This document shows, piece by piece, positions 1 through 13,800 of a DNA stretch of 64,000 nucleotides. The stretch comes from Branchiostoma floridae (lineage: Eukaryota > Chordata > Leptocardii > Amphioxiformes > Branchiostomatidae), in assembly GCF_000003815.2 (NCBI RefSeq), contig NC_049981.1, forward strand, positions 28,008,131 to 28,072,130, given 5' to 3'. The position numbers were made by a program, and so were the translations under genes. The notes under the pieces are model-generated. The model saw nothing but the letters and a program-made list of their open reading frames with translations, was not told where the DNA came from and did no database searches. Every line of letters begins with the position of its first letter. Position 1 is the stretch's first letter.

Positions 1-863
1 AACGGAAATTCAGGAGAGATCCAATACTGTGCGAACTGAGATATTTGGCAACCATCTATGTGTGTTCCGTCTAACGAGTTGGTAAATGGTCCAGTGTCAT
101 TTAGTTTTGGTTACATATTAACCAATCTACAACACTGCATGTACCCTTCTCGTAGTTGCTATTAGAAAAGTTCATACATGGATCATATACAAGATCGACT
201 TCATTAACCTTCGATTGCAGTGTCAACTTAACCATAACCAAGTCACAACCTCCTGACCACAACAGCTCCGTCTTCCGTACTCTTTACCAGGCAGTTGCAG
301 CTTCCGCGTTTCCATATCTTTGTGCCTGCCCTCCACCGCAACTAGGCCTGCCCGGTACATAACCAGCTGATGGTGTCAAGATGACACAAAAGTACAGATC
401 CAAATACTGCCAAGGTTCACTACGGCGGTCTTACTTTCAGGTAGTCTGTGAGATTTGGCTCTTCTTGACTCTCCTCACTTGGTGATGTACCAGGCAGACA
501 GGCTCTTCGTAACAAATCGTCCGCGCTTTAGAAAGCATGATGATTCGGTCTCTATCCTCTGTCCTTCGTGGCATTTGCTCTTCCTCCTCTGTTTTTGCCA
601 TGGTAACTGGCTACCTCATCATAGTCGCATAGCTGCATCTCATGCGGTAGTCCCTATAGTAGTTCAGCTGTCACAATCGTGATTCTTGACAAATGCATAA
701 ATTTACAAGCAAAGTTTGAAGTAAAAGAATCGCTTCCAATTTTTGATGCCATTTCGTCTCATTCCCTTGACTGAGATTTGAGTGATATGACATAGTGTTC
801 GATACCAAGACGCCACGTTGTATCCGAGCCTAAACCAGTAATGCCTTGCTATCATTGAACATT
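1..863. other. Probable 3' UTR or downstream flank
   Basis: Downstream of the synaptopodin-like TGA on the minus strand. No further coding exon, RNA gene or clear repeat seen; no AATAAA on the minus strand was spotted. Confidence 0.4.
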
Positions 864-1886
864 TCACTCTTCTGCCCCACGCATGCCGTGTTGAGGCGAC
901 CACGCCTTGATTGAAGGGTTGTAGGTGAAGGCGAACGGCGTGACTCTGGCGGGCTGTATGGTAGGCGACATGCTCATCTGCCGGGCGTCGAAGCGAGGTT
1001 TTGTGACGTAAGACGCTACGGTTGGGGACCACTGCTGACCGTTCATCTGCGTCCTCTTCCATTCTGCGGGCGGTGATGGCATAGCCTTGCTGCCCGCCGC
1101 GTCCATCACCGTGTGGGCCACTCTAGCTTTGTAAGGACTGCCATGTACTTTCATCTCCACATCAATACTGGAAAAGGCGGGATCTACCGTTCCCATGGTA
1201 GCTGCTGCCTCCCATGGCGTTAGCCGGGCCTTGCTAACGTGTGAGGAAGATGATGACGAAGAGGACCTCTCTCTCTCCGCACGTCTTATGGGCGTTCGAG
1301 CAACTGTATTTTCGTCGATGACGAACTTTTCTGAACGCTCTTTTTGCTTCTGGAACATTTTGGCGCCTTTACCCAATTTCTCCATGGGAACTTGTTGTCG
1401 CGAGTGTAAGAAAGAAGCCTGAGTAAAGTGCGTTGGGGACCTTTCGGGCGGCACCCCATAGTCGGGGGTACCTGCGGTTAAGGACATCGTTCGGCGCCAA
1501 GAAACGTCGACAGGACTAGTTGCCCGAGGACTGGGAGAGGGCTGAAATGCCGCTACAGTAAACGGCGTCGGTGCCTTTGTGGGGGACTTTTTCTTAGGTG
1601 TGGCCTCCGACCTGGGGATCGTCCATCGCCAAGATGACGTGGAGGCTGTACCAGGGCCGGGGCTGCGGGATTGGCTGCGTGGCGCAACTTCTGGAGGAGT
1701 AGCTTTGCGCTGCCAATATGGCGTGGGCGTCGATGATCTAGACGATGGCCAGTATGGCGGCGTGGTTGGCCGTTGGGGAGTCAACGGTCGCATTGGTGAC
1801 ATAGGCCGTGGCTGTGGCGGCTGACCATGGCCCATGTACAGGTGTTGGGGCCTCAGCTGTCTAGCTGAACCCGCTGCTGTGGGCAC
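864..1886 (-). CDS. SYNPO2-like: Synaptopodin-like exon 6: C-terminal third motif copy
   Basis: Acceptor GATTCTTTTCAG|GTGCCC, phase 0, 340 codons to TGA at 864-866. It begins VPTAAGSARQLRP, followed by a Pro/Arg/Ser-rich region, the motif GKGAKMFQKQKERSEKF, a serine run, then TPWEAAATMGTVDPAF and WSP repeats at the end (KAWSPQHGMRGAEE). The order of motif then PWEAA block repeats that of exon 5, pointing to an internal duplication. No close AATAAA downstream of the stop on this strand within the window, so the 3' UTR may continue past position 1. Confidence 0.8.
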   Translation of the reverse strand: MPTAAGSARQLRPQHLYMGHGQPPQPRPMSPMRPLTPQRPTTPPYWPSSRSSTPTPYWQRKATPPEVAPRSQSRSPGPGTASTSSWRWTIPRSEATPKKKSPTKAPTPFTVAAFQPSPSPRATSPVDVSWRRTMSLTAGTPDYGVPPERSPTHFTQASFLHSRQQVPMEKLGKGAKMFQKQKERSEKFVIDENTVARTPIRRAERERSSSSSSSSHVSKARLTPWEAAATMGTVDPAFSSIDVEMKVHGSPYKARVAHTVMDAAGSKAMPSPPAEWKRTQMNGQQWSPTVASYVTKPRFDARQMSMSPTIQPARVTPFAFTYNPSIKAWSPQHGMRGAEE

Positions 1887-4800
1887 CTGAAAAGAATCGT
1901 GCTCTGTTTTTAAAACGTTAGCTCTTCCCTAGTGTAAAATCGGTGCGGGAAGAGCGCAAAATCAGGGCATGAATTAGACCTTACAAGTGGTTGCTGTGCG
2001 AGTGCGAGTTCGTATGTTTTGCATGCATATCAGAAATAAGTAGATTAAAGAAAATATTCTTCTTATAAATCAGGAAGGACACGATGATTCAGCATGAGGA
2101 AAGAAAAAAATAGAACACAATGACCCGTTTTGGATGGTTTCAGTTGGTTTAAACTAAGGCGACCAAGTCTATGGACTATAAGTATAATGTGAATAAGTTT
2201 CTAAAACTACAAACGTTTCGACCATGAATCAATATAAATTTCTTAGATCTTGTCTGCGTGATACTTCATCAAATTGAAGACATTTATGTGTGGTGTTCTG
2301 TTTGTGGTCTTGACTGTAATTGACTTTTGGATGTGCAGGAATGCTGTATAGAATGACATCTTTTACATCATAGTTTCATCCCACTTTCATTTCCATGCAC
2401 AAGGCAAACCATTGAGGTGTGAAAGAAAGACAAGGACATGTTCCAAAAGAGCAGGGGCTTCTTATTCATCGTCGTGTGTAAAGTAGTCTTGTTGGTTAGG
2501 TACCAATACGTACTTGAAACTTAACACTTTTCAAAAGTTTGTTCTCATCATTTTAACTATTCGATTCTGACAGCAGGCAATTTCATAAGCAATCATCTTA
2601 GGATCCGATCCTTTTAAATTCCATTGAGATAGCTTTATTTATCACCAAGAAAATGTTAAATGCAAAAGAAAAAAGAAAATTTTTATGGCTATATCTTCAT
2701 CGCTACGTTGCAAGCTGACTATGCGATACATTAAAAGAAGCCTTGCTATGCGATGGTGTCCTTTTCATCGGGACATTAATAGACAGTAAGTGGCGCAATC
2801 CCTTAGCTTACAAAAGTTATTTTGGTAAACTTTCTCTTGTATGATTGAATCTTTCTCACCTTGACCTAATTTGTTGTCTTGTTAAATATCTTGCTATCAT
2901 GTATATCAACTAACCATGTATATCAACAATATTAGTGCAGAAATAGTAGTGTTTGATGCTAGTTCTTTGGAGGCAACCAAAGCAAGAAGAAATAGTAGGT
3001 CACGTCGATGTAAGATTGTGAATGCAATATGAAACATAATCCATGAAAACAGTTCAACACACTTGCGTTAATCTTCTAGAACAAATGTAGAAACGAGCAA
3101 CGTAAAATGCAGTCACGGCGTAGATTATAATGACATGAGAAATAGCACGACTGATACACAATGGTTAGTCTAAGAGACAAGAATGTATATGAAATAACCG
3201 TACAGTGACCGAGATATCTATGTTAACAGAGTTGATTACAGGAACAATGGCACTTAGATAGGATCAAAAGAAGTATCAAGATGACAGTCACTATAGAGCA
3301 GTTCCAATGATGTCCAGTAAAGGTAGCCAGAGGATGACATTGAGAGGCTGTCTAATGATGACAAGTTCTTCCATAAAGTTACAGTAAGAGTCATTATAAA
3401 GGTACTAAGTCATGATAAATATTAAAGCAAGTATGAGTTCTCAAGATGATGTAAAGTTGAACCTAATGTTACACATGAGAAAGTCCATGAAGATGAAATG
3501 TAGCTGAGAGGAAGACAGAGTCCGTCGAATTGAGAGACAGCACTGAGGCGTGAATGTCAAAGGTCCGATGAGGAGACAGCAAATAGAGAGAAATAAAGGA
3601 GAGTTGCTGTCCGTGTTGCTGTCCGGGCTACTGTCCGGGCAGCCAGACGGACGGCTCTTTTCCTGTCACCTTTGAGACCTTGAACAGTTGCTGGCGTGAG
3701 GGTGCGCTGGCTGTGGACAGGTTAGTGTCGGACTCGTAATCTGTAGCAAGCTGGTCGCTCAGGTAACCTCCTCCACTGCTTACCCATCCGCGGGGCTTCG
3801 CGTTGTAATCTTTGAATTGCGGCCCGGTCGGTGAAGTGGACTTCTCATTCATACTCATACCATCTTGGGATGTCCAACTTGGGACACCCTCCCCACCGAG
3901 ATCAGTTGGCTGCGAGCCTGGGAATGGCAGGGTGGGATCAAACGGGTCGTATTCCTGCTGACTACCGGGCGGCACATCAAGCAGAAGCTTATTGCCCCGT
4001 ATGTGGCTGAAGGCATCATCGATTTTCCCCGACCCCTCCATGGCAGCTTCCCACGGACTTTTCGGAGGACGTTTGTACGTCACCTGCGACATCATCTCCT
4101 TCATCTCCTGCACTGTCGGAGTCCCCTTCTGCTGCTGCTGCTGCTGCTTCTGGTACTGGTACTGCGGCACGTTGGGAGACACTTGAGGCTTTGGGGGAGC
4201 CTTTTTGACGTTGCTTTCGTCTATGACATATTTGGACATCCGCTCCATTCTCTTCATGAACATATTGGCTCCTTTGCCCTCTTCGAAGAATGTTGCTTCC
4301 GCCAGCCTTCGGGCTGCATCGTGGGACAGCATTTCGGGCGTCTGATGTGTGCAGCGAGACTTATCCTCCAAATCAACGTTAAAGTTAATTGGCTCAATCT
4401 CCGAAACGGGAATCCTCTTCGTCGTGTCTTTTTCGGGCAATGCAGCCTCAGGAGGGAGGTTATAATACTCACTAATTGACTTCGGGTGGAGTCTTTGTTT
4501 TTGTTTCTTTTCTTTTTCGGCAGCATTTTCCGGCTCTGGCTTCGCCTCCTTTTGGATCTCCAGGTAACTGCGTGTCGGTAAGGTCTGAAGGGTTGGTTTC
4601 AATGGTTCTTGGGACGTGAGGGCCGGAGTTGGCTTGACGGTCATGAAATGCTCCGATGCGTTTCTTGTCTGCTCCTCTTGTATGTTGAGATAGCTGGGAA
4701 GCGGGCCTACTCTCGTCGGTCCCACAGCTTTGCCGCCCCTCCCAGGTGCCCCTGGAGAATTATAAGGATAGTCGAGGTCAGTTTCGTCCACGTCATCGTC

Positions 4801-7800
4801 GGCCGGACCTTCTCGTATCTCCTCCAGCACGAGCTGGTAGAGATCTTCGGGGACGTCCGGCACGTCAACCCCCGGACGGAACTCCTGAGGGGTGGCGTCC
4901 CTGGGGTGGACGGCCGGGCCGAAAGGATCGGCCTCCCACTTGTGAGCCCGCAGGCGCCTTTTCCAGAACATCCTCCCGCCCCGAGAGAATCGGTTATGTC
5001 GCGACAGCAATGCCCGGGCAAGCCGGTGGCAGATCTTAACTTTATACCTTTCTTCGGGTGGGTAGAGGTCTTCCTCGTCTGATACTTTCAATGGCTCTTC
5101 AAGTGTTATGGTGGCGGGGGTTCGGACGCCGTATCCGTTTGATTTAGGCTCATTTTGCCATTCAATATTGACATGCACGGTTCCATTCATCATTACAGGA
5201 CCTGTAGCCACTAGGGCAGGGCCAGGTTGTTTGTCACCTGTGGGCGCAGGCGTTAAATCACCTGAAATGGCACAAACAGACATGCATCAATCCCATGCTG
5301 TTTCATGCTTTGTCTGTGAGTGTACCAAGTGAGTGTGTCAGTACTGCATCATGCGGTATGCTAATTTCTCAGCATCTAGGCTTGTCGTGGGGACTTTTTT
5401 TGCAGAAATTTTGTCAGACCAAGGCACCACATTATTTTCTTAGCATCTAAAAGGCCGACCAGTGGATGTGCTATGATCAATTGTTACTTGTAAAATCTTT
5501 GTCTTAACGATTGAACAATTGAAATTTCAGTAGCATACTAGTTATTTGAGCATGACCATTCTTGTTTGGAAAATTTTGTATCACCATCGCCGTGGCCAAA
5601 GATTTCATGTTTCTACGCTGTCAGACGTATTTTTTGTTTGCTGTTAATATTGGATATAAAACTTGTCTTAAGCAGCGGTCTGCAGTGGTTCCAAATGGGC
5701 GAGACAGTGACTTGGACATTGATGTTGGATCGAGTCCTCCTGACAAGCCAATGCTGCGTGTATGCATAGTATTTAGGACGCATTAGCTTACTTTATTTCC
5801 AACTGCCAAGTCATGGCTAGTCTACTTTATATGTGAGTAAATACATCTATTGAATGGCAAAGGTGACAAATTTTCCAACAAATCGTAAACATGCATATTT
5901 GGGTCAAAGTTGGAGACATAATCACATGAAGCTAAAAAGGATAAAAGAAGGAAAGGAGAGTAAAGCTCGAAAAAGCACAGTTCGAAGGAAAGCAGGCAGC
6001 AGTTTTTTTTACAATTTATAGATACTTCCCATTATCTACTAAAGGTTATGGTCATAAGCAAGGTGATTAAATATCATATCACTTCAACTACATCACGACA
6101 TGCGTATTAGACACACGAAACACTTTCTCGTAATTGTAAGGATCCAAGCTTAGTTTTTCATCTCTTATCCGTCTTGTTTAGGTATCGAGGAGGATCGATT
6201 GACACCCTACCCACCACGATTGACAAACTCGTCGTGAGGTTTAACCAGAATATGTCGCCAACGAGGCGTTGTCAAATATGTGAAGGCGGATGTTCTGTAA
6301 GAGGGCAAGCCAGGTCGCTTACAAATGTAACGGCCCCAGGGGGGTCACATCTCTGCAGGAGAACAGGGGCAGGAAAGGAGAGAGAACGCCTGCGTATCAA
6401 TGACAGACAAGAGAGAAAGAAAGGCATCCCTTAAAAAGGCATTTTCACGGCTCGATCTGATGTCACAGGTTCATATAGGTGTGATATTTTCATCGATTTC
6501 GGTGGAACTTCGTGTTGACCTGACCCACCTCTGACACGTGACCTCGCGGAAATGTGACGTCAGAAATGGGTCAATGGGTCTGTAGTGATTATCTAGTCTG
6601 CAGTGATTATCAGCAGATGTCCTAAAAATTGAAAATGCCGTTTTCGGGACGAGGCAATCAAAGCTGCTACCATTCCAACAGATAAGGTACAAAATGGACA
6701 AAGCACGCGTAAAGACAAAACGTTTTGCTCAATTCAATATTTAGTACAATACGAGTCTTCAACTGGAAACGGCATCCAAACGTTTGCCCAAAAGTAGTGT
6801 CAATTCTTTACCACTTGTCCATATGAAATTTGTACTTCGAGGTTACACTGTTTGAATAGAATGCTTTGCAATGCAAACGAATACCAATGCAATTTTGTCA
6901 TGCAAGACATTGAATTAAAATACTATCTGTTGGAATCGCAAAAGTAGGAAAAGCATTGAAGTTTTCTACATGCCAAGTAAGTTTTGGGTACGTGTATTTT
7001 GCATCCAGTTAGTTTAGAATTCTTTGGCAATAGAAATTCAATTGCTGCCGCGAGGAAAGCAGAAAAGATAGAATATAAAGAATCAGAGCGGAAAATAGAT
7101 TCAACAGGAAGAGCAAAATAATACAGAGCATTGGAATAGAACAGGAACAGATACAGTGCGCAAGATCTAATTACAGGAGAGACAGACAGGAGAATAGATT
7201 TTCAGGTTCATCCGATTGTTACTTATCTTAACTATCGAGGTGATATTAACAGTCACCAAAGAAATGAACAATCTGATGTACTAGAGTAGTCTTGTGGCGC
7301 AAAGTCAACATGCACAACGATCTCACCTGGTTTCTTGAGCGAGGCCGCTGCAGATCTGGCTGATGACGATTGTGCCGAGACCATCTTCGGCCGAGGGTCA
7401 AACGAGGCTGGTGAACCGTGGCCGTCAGTGTCGTTGAAGGACCTCGAGGGGGCTGTCGCCTGTGTACCTGTTGGAGACCAGATCCCGCTGTCTCGCTCAC
7501 CAGAGTAGTACCCCTGCGATGATGGAGGCATCTGTGACGGCCTCCACACGCCATTAGACGTGGGCTGCGGACCGTGATCTTCTGTTCCACCACCGGGATG
7601 AAACGACACTGGCTGGGCTGCTCTTGGTGCCTGTCCCCCACCTCCACCAGGAGACCACACCGCCGGGGCAGGCTGAGGAGACTGCACATGAGGAGCTTGT
7701 GGCCTCCCGGTCGGAGACCAGGGCTGTTCACGTACCTCGTGAGGTCTCTCCTGCACCTCACCTCCCCCCGGAGACCACGACTTCGGACCGGACACTGGGG

Positions 7801-10800
7801 TTGTTCCACTCGGTGACCAAACCGCTCCTGACTTCTCATAGGCCAGCATCTCTCGTTGCTTATTACGATACTGCCCCATAGGCCCCAGCGGAAGATCCAT
7901 AGTTTGGAAGTCCTCCTGCGTCATGGGCCTTCCAGAAGATGAACCTTCAGACCATGTCTGCGGCTTGAAGTCGAACTTCTTTACTTTGAACATAGGTGCC
8001 TTGGGCTTCGCATTCATCATGTTTCCTGTTTCTTCTTCTTTTGGTGGTTCCCAAGTCGCTCCTACGTCAAACACACTGAAGACCTTGTTTGGCGACGCTT
8101 CGGTTGGCGTGGTAGGAGTGATAGGGGTCTTGGGCTTAGACCTTCCAGTAGGGTTCCACGTGTAAGTGGGTGCAGATGCCGGGGGTTGACTGTATGATGG
8201 TGTTGGCTGATCAAACGGATACGACCCCGCCGGCTGTTGGATTGCCGGCTGTGATGATGGAACTGGTTCCTGTTTCGGAACGCCGGCCGACCAGGTATGA
8301 GGGGAGCCCGCCTGGCGTTCTGGTTGATACACAGTCGCGGGCTGTTGTCTTATAGGCGTTGGCCTCTGTACCGCAGGCTGGGTAGCTGTAACGGGTTGGG
8401 GTTCTTGTATCTGCTGCTGCTGCCGAAGGAGGTGGCCTGGCTGACTGTTGATGCCGTGGCCTTGTTGAGGCTCTAATTTGATAGGCCCTGGAGGCCTAAC
8501 AGAGCGGAAGGCACTTGATGGCGGTTCTTGTTCTTCAAATGGCTGGTCACCTGGTTGGCCGCTGGTCGGGCTGTAGGCCTGTTGGTATTGAGACTCGTTT
8601 AAGGCACGGGAATATGATGGTGGAGGGTTGACAGGGTATTCTTGACTCGACCTAGCTGCTGTGGGTGGTGGTGCTCTCTTTTGCTTGTCTTCTGGAGAAC
8701 CGGATTGGCCTAAGCTTCGGATGTCTCCAGGCTTCAAGTAGGAAAATCCTTGTGTCTTTCTTTCACCTGACTCTTCTTCTTCTGTACGTGCACTACCGCT
8801 GAAGACACTGACCTGTAATGGGACGACATTCGACCGATAAGTTTTCAAGTGTATGGCGTAATGGTTGAGAACTTTATAAAGATTGAGCTGAGAACATGAT
8901 GCATTACGCCGTTAGATTAGTGATTGTGTTGGTATTGAAGTGATGGTTTTGAATCACAATGACTAATGTGTTCAACATTAACAAAAACTTTGGTTATAGT
9001 ATGTTGCATCACAGAAATTAGTACATACCTGCCCTAGGCCGTTTACTTTGGACACGTTCTTGGACTTCCTCTCTAAAGTTGAGTACTCGGACTCGGTCGA
9101 TCTAACCACCTGCGATTGTTGGCTCGACTCCTCTTTAGCAACCGTAATTGCTGACACCTCTCTCCTGCTCTCACTCTTGACTGAGCTGGCCGAGACTGTG
9201 ACTGGCTTGATTTGGAGGGTGGACACGTGCTGCTTGTCCTTCTTTGCCACAGAATTGACCTTGATCTCTAGCTTACTTCCAGACTCTTCTTGTTCTGTCG
9301 TCTGTCCCGCTTGCTGCACGTTGTACGTTGGACGTTTTCTGGATAGAAAAGAGAGATGGCATCCACAAGTTGGATAACCGACGGAAATAGTATGGTTGAA
9401 CATCAAGCCCATGCAAACCTTTCATGAAGAAATCCTTTCAAGACTTGTAATACTGCAGCTAACAACCATTGCAATCCAATATGTATCAAAATGCTGTTTG
9501 AGTGCAAAAGCGTCACAATGCCCTCACACCACTTATTGGAACAAAATATTTCAAACAGGGGTCGTCCGTCATCAAAAATGGACTAAGCCAACTTCCTTAT
9601 ACACCAGAACACCCGCGCCTAATATGTCTTCCCTGGCTTGGGCTACTGAGGCATGGAGGTTTGGTCGCAACAATGACCGCCTTAGTCACTCTCTCAAATC
9701 AGGTCCAGAAATTTTACAAGATAGATGAAAATAGAAATTCATGATTCATGATAAGATATGTTAGGTGAATCATCAAATGCAAAATATCACTGTACATAAA
9801 TAACCTATATGTTGTCAACGGTTATTTCCTTCGAATAAGATGTGGACTTCATTCGAGTGATTTTGCCACTCCCTTTTTGTACTTTGTCCTTGGGACAGTT
9901 CCAGATGGCGATGCGAATTTACGGCTTGATTTTTGGCATATACTACTGAACACTGTATAACCGGCAATACTTGCTTATGCAGTCGTTAAGAAGTAAATTT
10001 ATATCAAGAACACTCACAACCCGGCTGTTTATAGACATTTAGGCTCAGAACGTACCTGAGAACTTCCAATTCCAGTCTATCTGTCGATCCCTCCACTATG
10101 CCCATACAATCCTTGTGCGTGACGTCCTGACACGGCGCCCCGTTCACAGCCAAGACCTCGTCCCCCTCCTGAAGCCCAGAGCCGTGCGCCTTGCTCTTCT
10201 TCCGCACCTGCAAGTACATGTGCCACACTCAGCCGTCAGTCATCTACAAACCTAGACATGCGCACTCAGCCACCGTCGATATTTTACGACATCTGAAGTT
10301 TACGACAAAAGATGGCGTCTTTAATCCCAATGATGATAAAAATGTCAGCATTCCGGATATTGGTGGAAAGTTGACCAGAAATGTCCGCAAATATAGCAAT
10401 CATACATTTGAACCTGTCGTCATATCGGCAACATGACGATACAAGGTTTTGTACGGTTGTCACGTAGAGAAAGTGTGAGGGGCATATTAATAGACAGACA
10501 GTTTGAAGAAGCTGTACGTCTTACAAACAACATTTTACTATGGATTTCAAATCGTGATCAATTCTATGGTACATGTTTTATATCATTTCATGTTTCAGTT
10601 GTACAAAACTGACATGTGAGATGGCGAAGGCATCTGTGTTCTAAAAACAGAAGGCAAGCCGCGGTTTAGTTTCTATATAAAGGAGCTTGTTTCCCTGGAA
10701 TTTCCGGGACGGTATCGCAATTTCACTTGCTTTAATTAGCTAACGCACCCGGTTCTTAGCTAGGAATAAGTTTTCTGCCTTTATATATGCGATTGATCCA

Positions 10801-13800
10801 GTCAACAAAATATAAGGCATTTTTATTAATTTGATGTATCAATATCTGACAATAGCATAAGTAATTATACGGCATAACTAGTATTTGGTCACTCTTGGCG
10901 ATTCTCTTTAGAAACTCATGTGATTCGTGCACAATTGATAAAAAATTCTTAAAATACATGATTACTAATCAAACTCTAGAAAAATGACACATTGCTGTTT
11001 GAGCACCAAGGTCTGCAGCAGCTTCTGACGTTCGTAACAGGGCAATATAAGTGATGGTTACTTAGAAAGTAATGCCAAGAATTACCACTTTCTTCATTCC
11101 TATTACTGAACGATTCTGAACGCATGAAACCTTTTTCGTGATTGTTAGAGATATCTGATATCTAAGTACGTCTGAAACAATGCGGATTGCGTCATTGCTG
11201 TGCCCCGCAGCTGTTGGTTGGAGTCTGCGCAGTGCGAAGTTTTGTTCGGTCACGACCCCTGGCGACTATCTCCCTAGGCTTATAACAAATAAAAATACAG
11301 GCTTCCTGAGATTGACAGAAAACAGGTACACATGGACTTGAGCAATGACCTAGAGTTCACAGCAAACGCAATAGAGAAGGTAATCTATCCGCCTAGCGTA
11401 TCGTTAGAAGCAGCCATGACTTTATCATATCATACATATACACATATCGGTATTACTGCAAAACCTACATGTATGTTGTCTCGTTAATGAGCCTGATGAT
11501 CATTCTAAAATCCTATTTCCTAATATCACATATACAATTACGCCCCCCCCCCCACACACACATACAATCAAAACAGGATCTGTCCTTTGCCATCACTGCG
11601 CCATGTTTGTTTATGCCATGTCTGCCTTGGTGTTGGTTGAAGTATGAGTCATTGCTACATACAGAAAGACCTTTCCCCTTCTTGTAACACAATATTTGCC
11701 CAGTATGTGCCATACACCGTGGGTTTCATGCGTAAGCTTCATTCCCTGCAACAGAAAACCTAATTCGTGCCTTCAAGCTCCTAAAGGGCCTGCCCATTCC
11801 AAACATGCACTCCCCTCCCACCATCAATATGGTGCGTACTTGAGAGGTCGTTTATCTGTTTGAAGTACAAGCAAGATTCTGTTCAACATCGTCTTAAAAG
11901 GAGAAGTAAACAGATTGCAGAGGCATTCTGTGTACGACAAGATAGTTAAGCACCACAAAATCGGGTCACTGTAAAGGTAAAAGCTCCCTGGTCAGAGAAG
12001 CTCATGTTTTTTACTGTCACCCGTCTCAAACCCCGGCAGACCAACGTGACAGAATTAATTAGCTCTACTTTACGGCGATACACCTCCACCTGTTCTTTTG
12101 TCTTAATTACTAGGAACATTACAAAAATCATTTAAGAATCGAGGATATCGTGAAGACCATGACGTTCGCAGAATTCACATCAGAGGGCCCGTGTAGACAA
12201 TGACGTAATGGTACTTAGGAGAGATATCTAAGAAGCTGGTGTCTGACATTTAACAGGAGAAAGAAGCACGATTCTGCAAAGTATACAGTTTCTAATGAAA
12301 TCGGCAGCAAAAAAAATATACGAGAAAGATTCACGTCCTTTTCTTCATGAGTGGTACCGGTACAACCTGCAAGTATACCACAAAATCGCCACCAAATATC
12401 TGGCATAAAAGACTTACTAGCGCTGGTTAGTTTAGGAAGAAGAATTTTCTTCTCACCTGTATGAATTTTTCGCTCTTAAAGACCATTTTCCCGGCCGTAT
12501 TCCCCAAGGTACCGACACGACACGGCACGTCCCCAGAACTTAGTGTCGTCTGCTTTTCAGACTTATAAATAACTCAGACATGTCAAATACAACATGGAAG
12601 GGGAAACCACACATGGCGGGGTGTACGTCACGACTCTGTACATGATACATGATTCAAAAGGCAGTCATTGTTGGTGTATGCTTGTATGAATAGTTATTAT
12701 TGTTGGCTGGGTTTGTGTGAATGGATTCATCCATACTTCCGTTTCCGGATGTCAGCATTAGCTACCGGCTAGAATTTCATATTTTCGAGGATTACATTTG
12801 AGTCAAGTAAAGGGGACGTCTCACGCACGGCGGGGTCCGCCCAGGGCAAACAAAAAAGTTGGAATTAGAAGTATTCAACTCAAGTAGGTCAGTCAGAATG
12901 GACATACTGCTTCTGTTTATATAGATATGCCACATTTATATAACCTGTGCTCTTAGGAATAAGATGGGATCACAGCGGGTTCAACTAAATTGATGAATGT
13001 AACACAAGTAGCGAAATTGAACGAAACAAGTGCAAAATAAAACAATCCACAAAACTATCAGTATCCAATACTTGTCCACTGTTATTCGTATTCTGAGTGC
13101 TGTTTTCGCCCATGGCATATTCGTAGAGGGGAGGGTGTGTGTACAAATAATCATATGATTATCATGTTTATTACTATTTCTGTTTGCAGGTCACGATCCG
13201 TGACTAAACAAAGCTGTTGTCATCAATGAAATATCCTGTCCCTCCCTTACCAACCAATTTCTGGAATTTTCGCTTTTAGATTTGGTGCAGCCAGTTTGGT
13301 CATCTAAACCTGACCTTGACCAAAATAAGTACGCTTCACCCCCTTGGGGTGAATACTGGCCTCACCCACCGTTGTCATGGAAACGTGAATGTCATTCGTG
13401 CAGATTTACACGCATATTCGTGTGTGAAAAAAGTTGAAACTGTGGTGACATTACGATATTCTTCTAATAACTTCACAAAATGGTGTTCAGGTCTCTGTTC
13501 AGACAGCCATTACGTTTTCTAACTATACAATCAGCAAACAAAACGAAGTGTTCGACAACTTGATCAAGTAATTGCGGAAATATGATTTATGAAATTCGTG
13601 TTTCCTAATTGTTAGTATTTGAGGAGCTTACGTCGAATCACTCTCTTGTTGATCACCCTAAACTCTTCATAGACTACGTAAACGTCTATTCAAATGCCTG
13701 CCTCAAAACTAATGTTTCAAAAATACTTTTGTTCTGTGACTTTCAAAATGTCGACATTAATGGTTTGGCACAACATGCTGACTTAGCCCGGCCTGTGCCA

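Noticed and set aside
3865-4479. 204-codon plus-strand frame
   Set aside because: Antisense shadow of synaptopodin-like exon 5; contains the reverse of the poly-Gln tract as poly-Leu/Cys.
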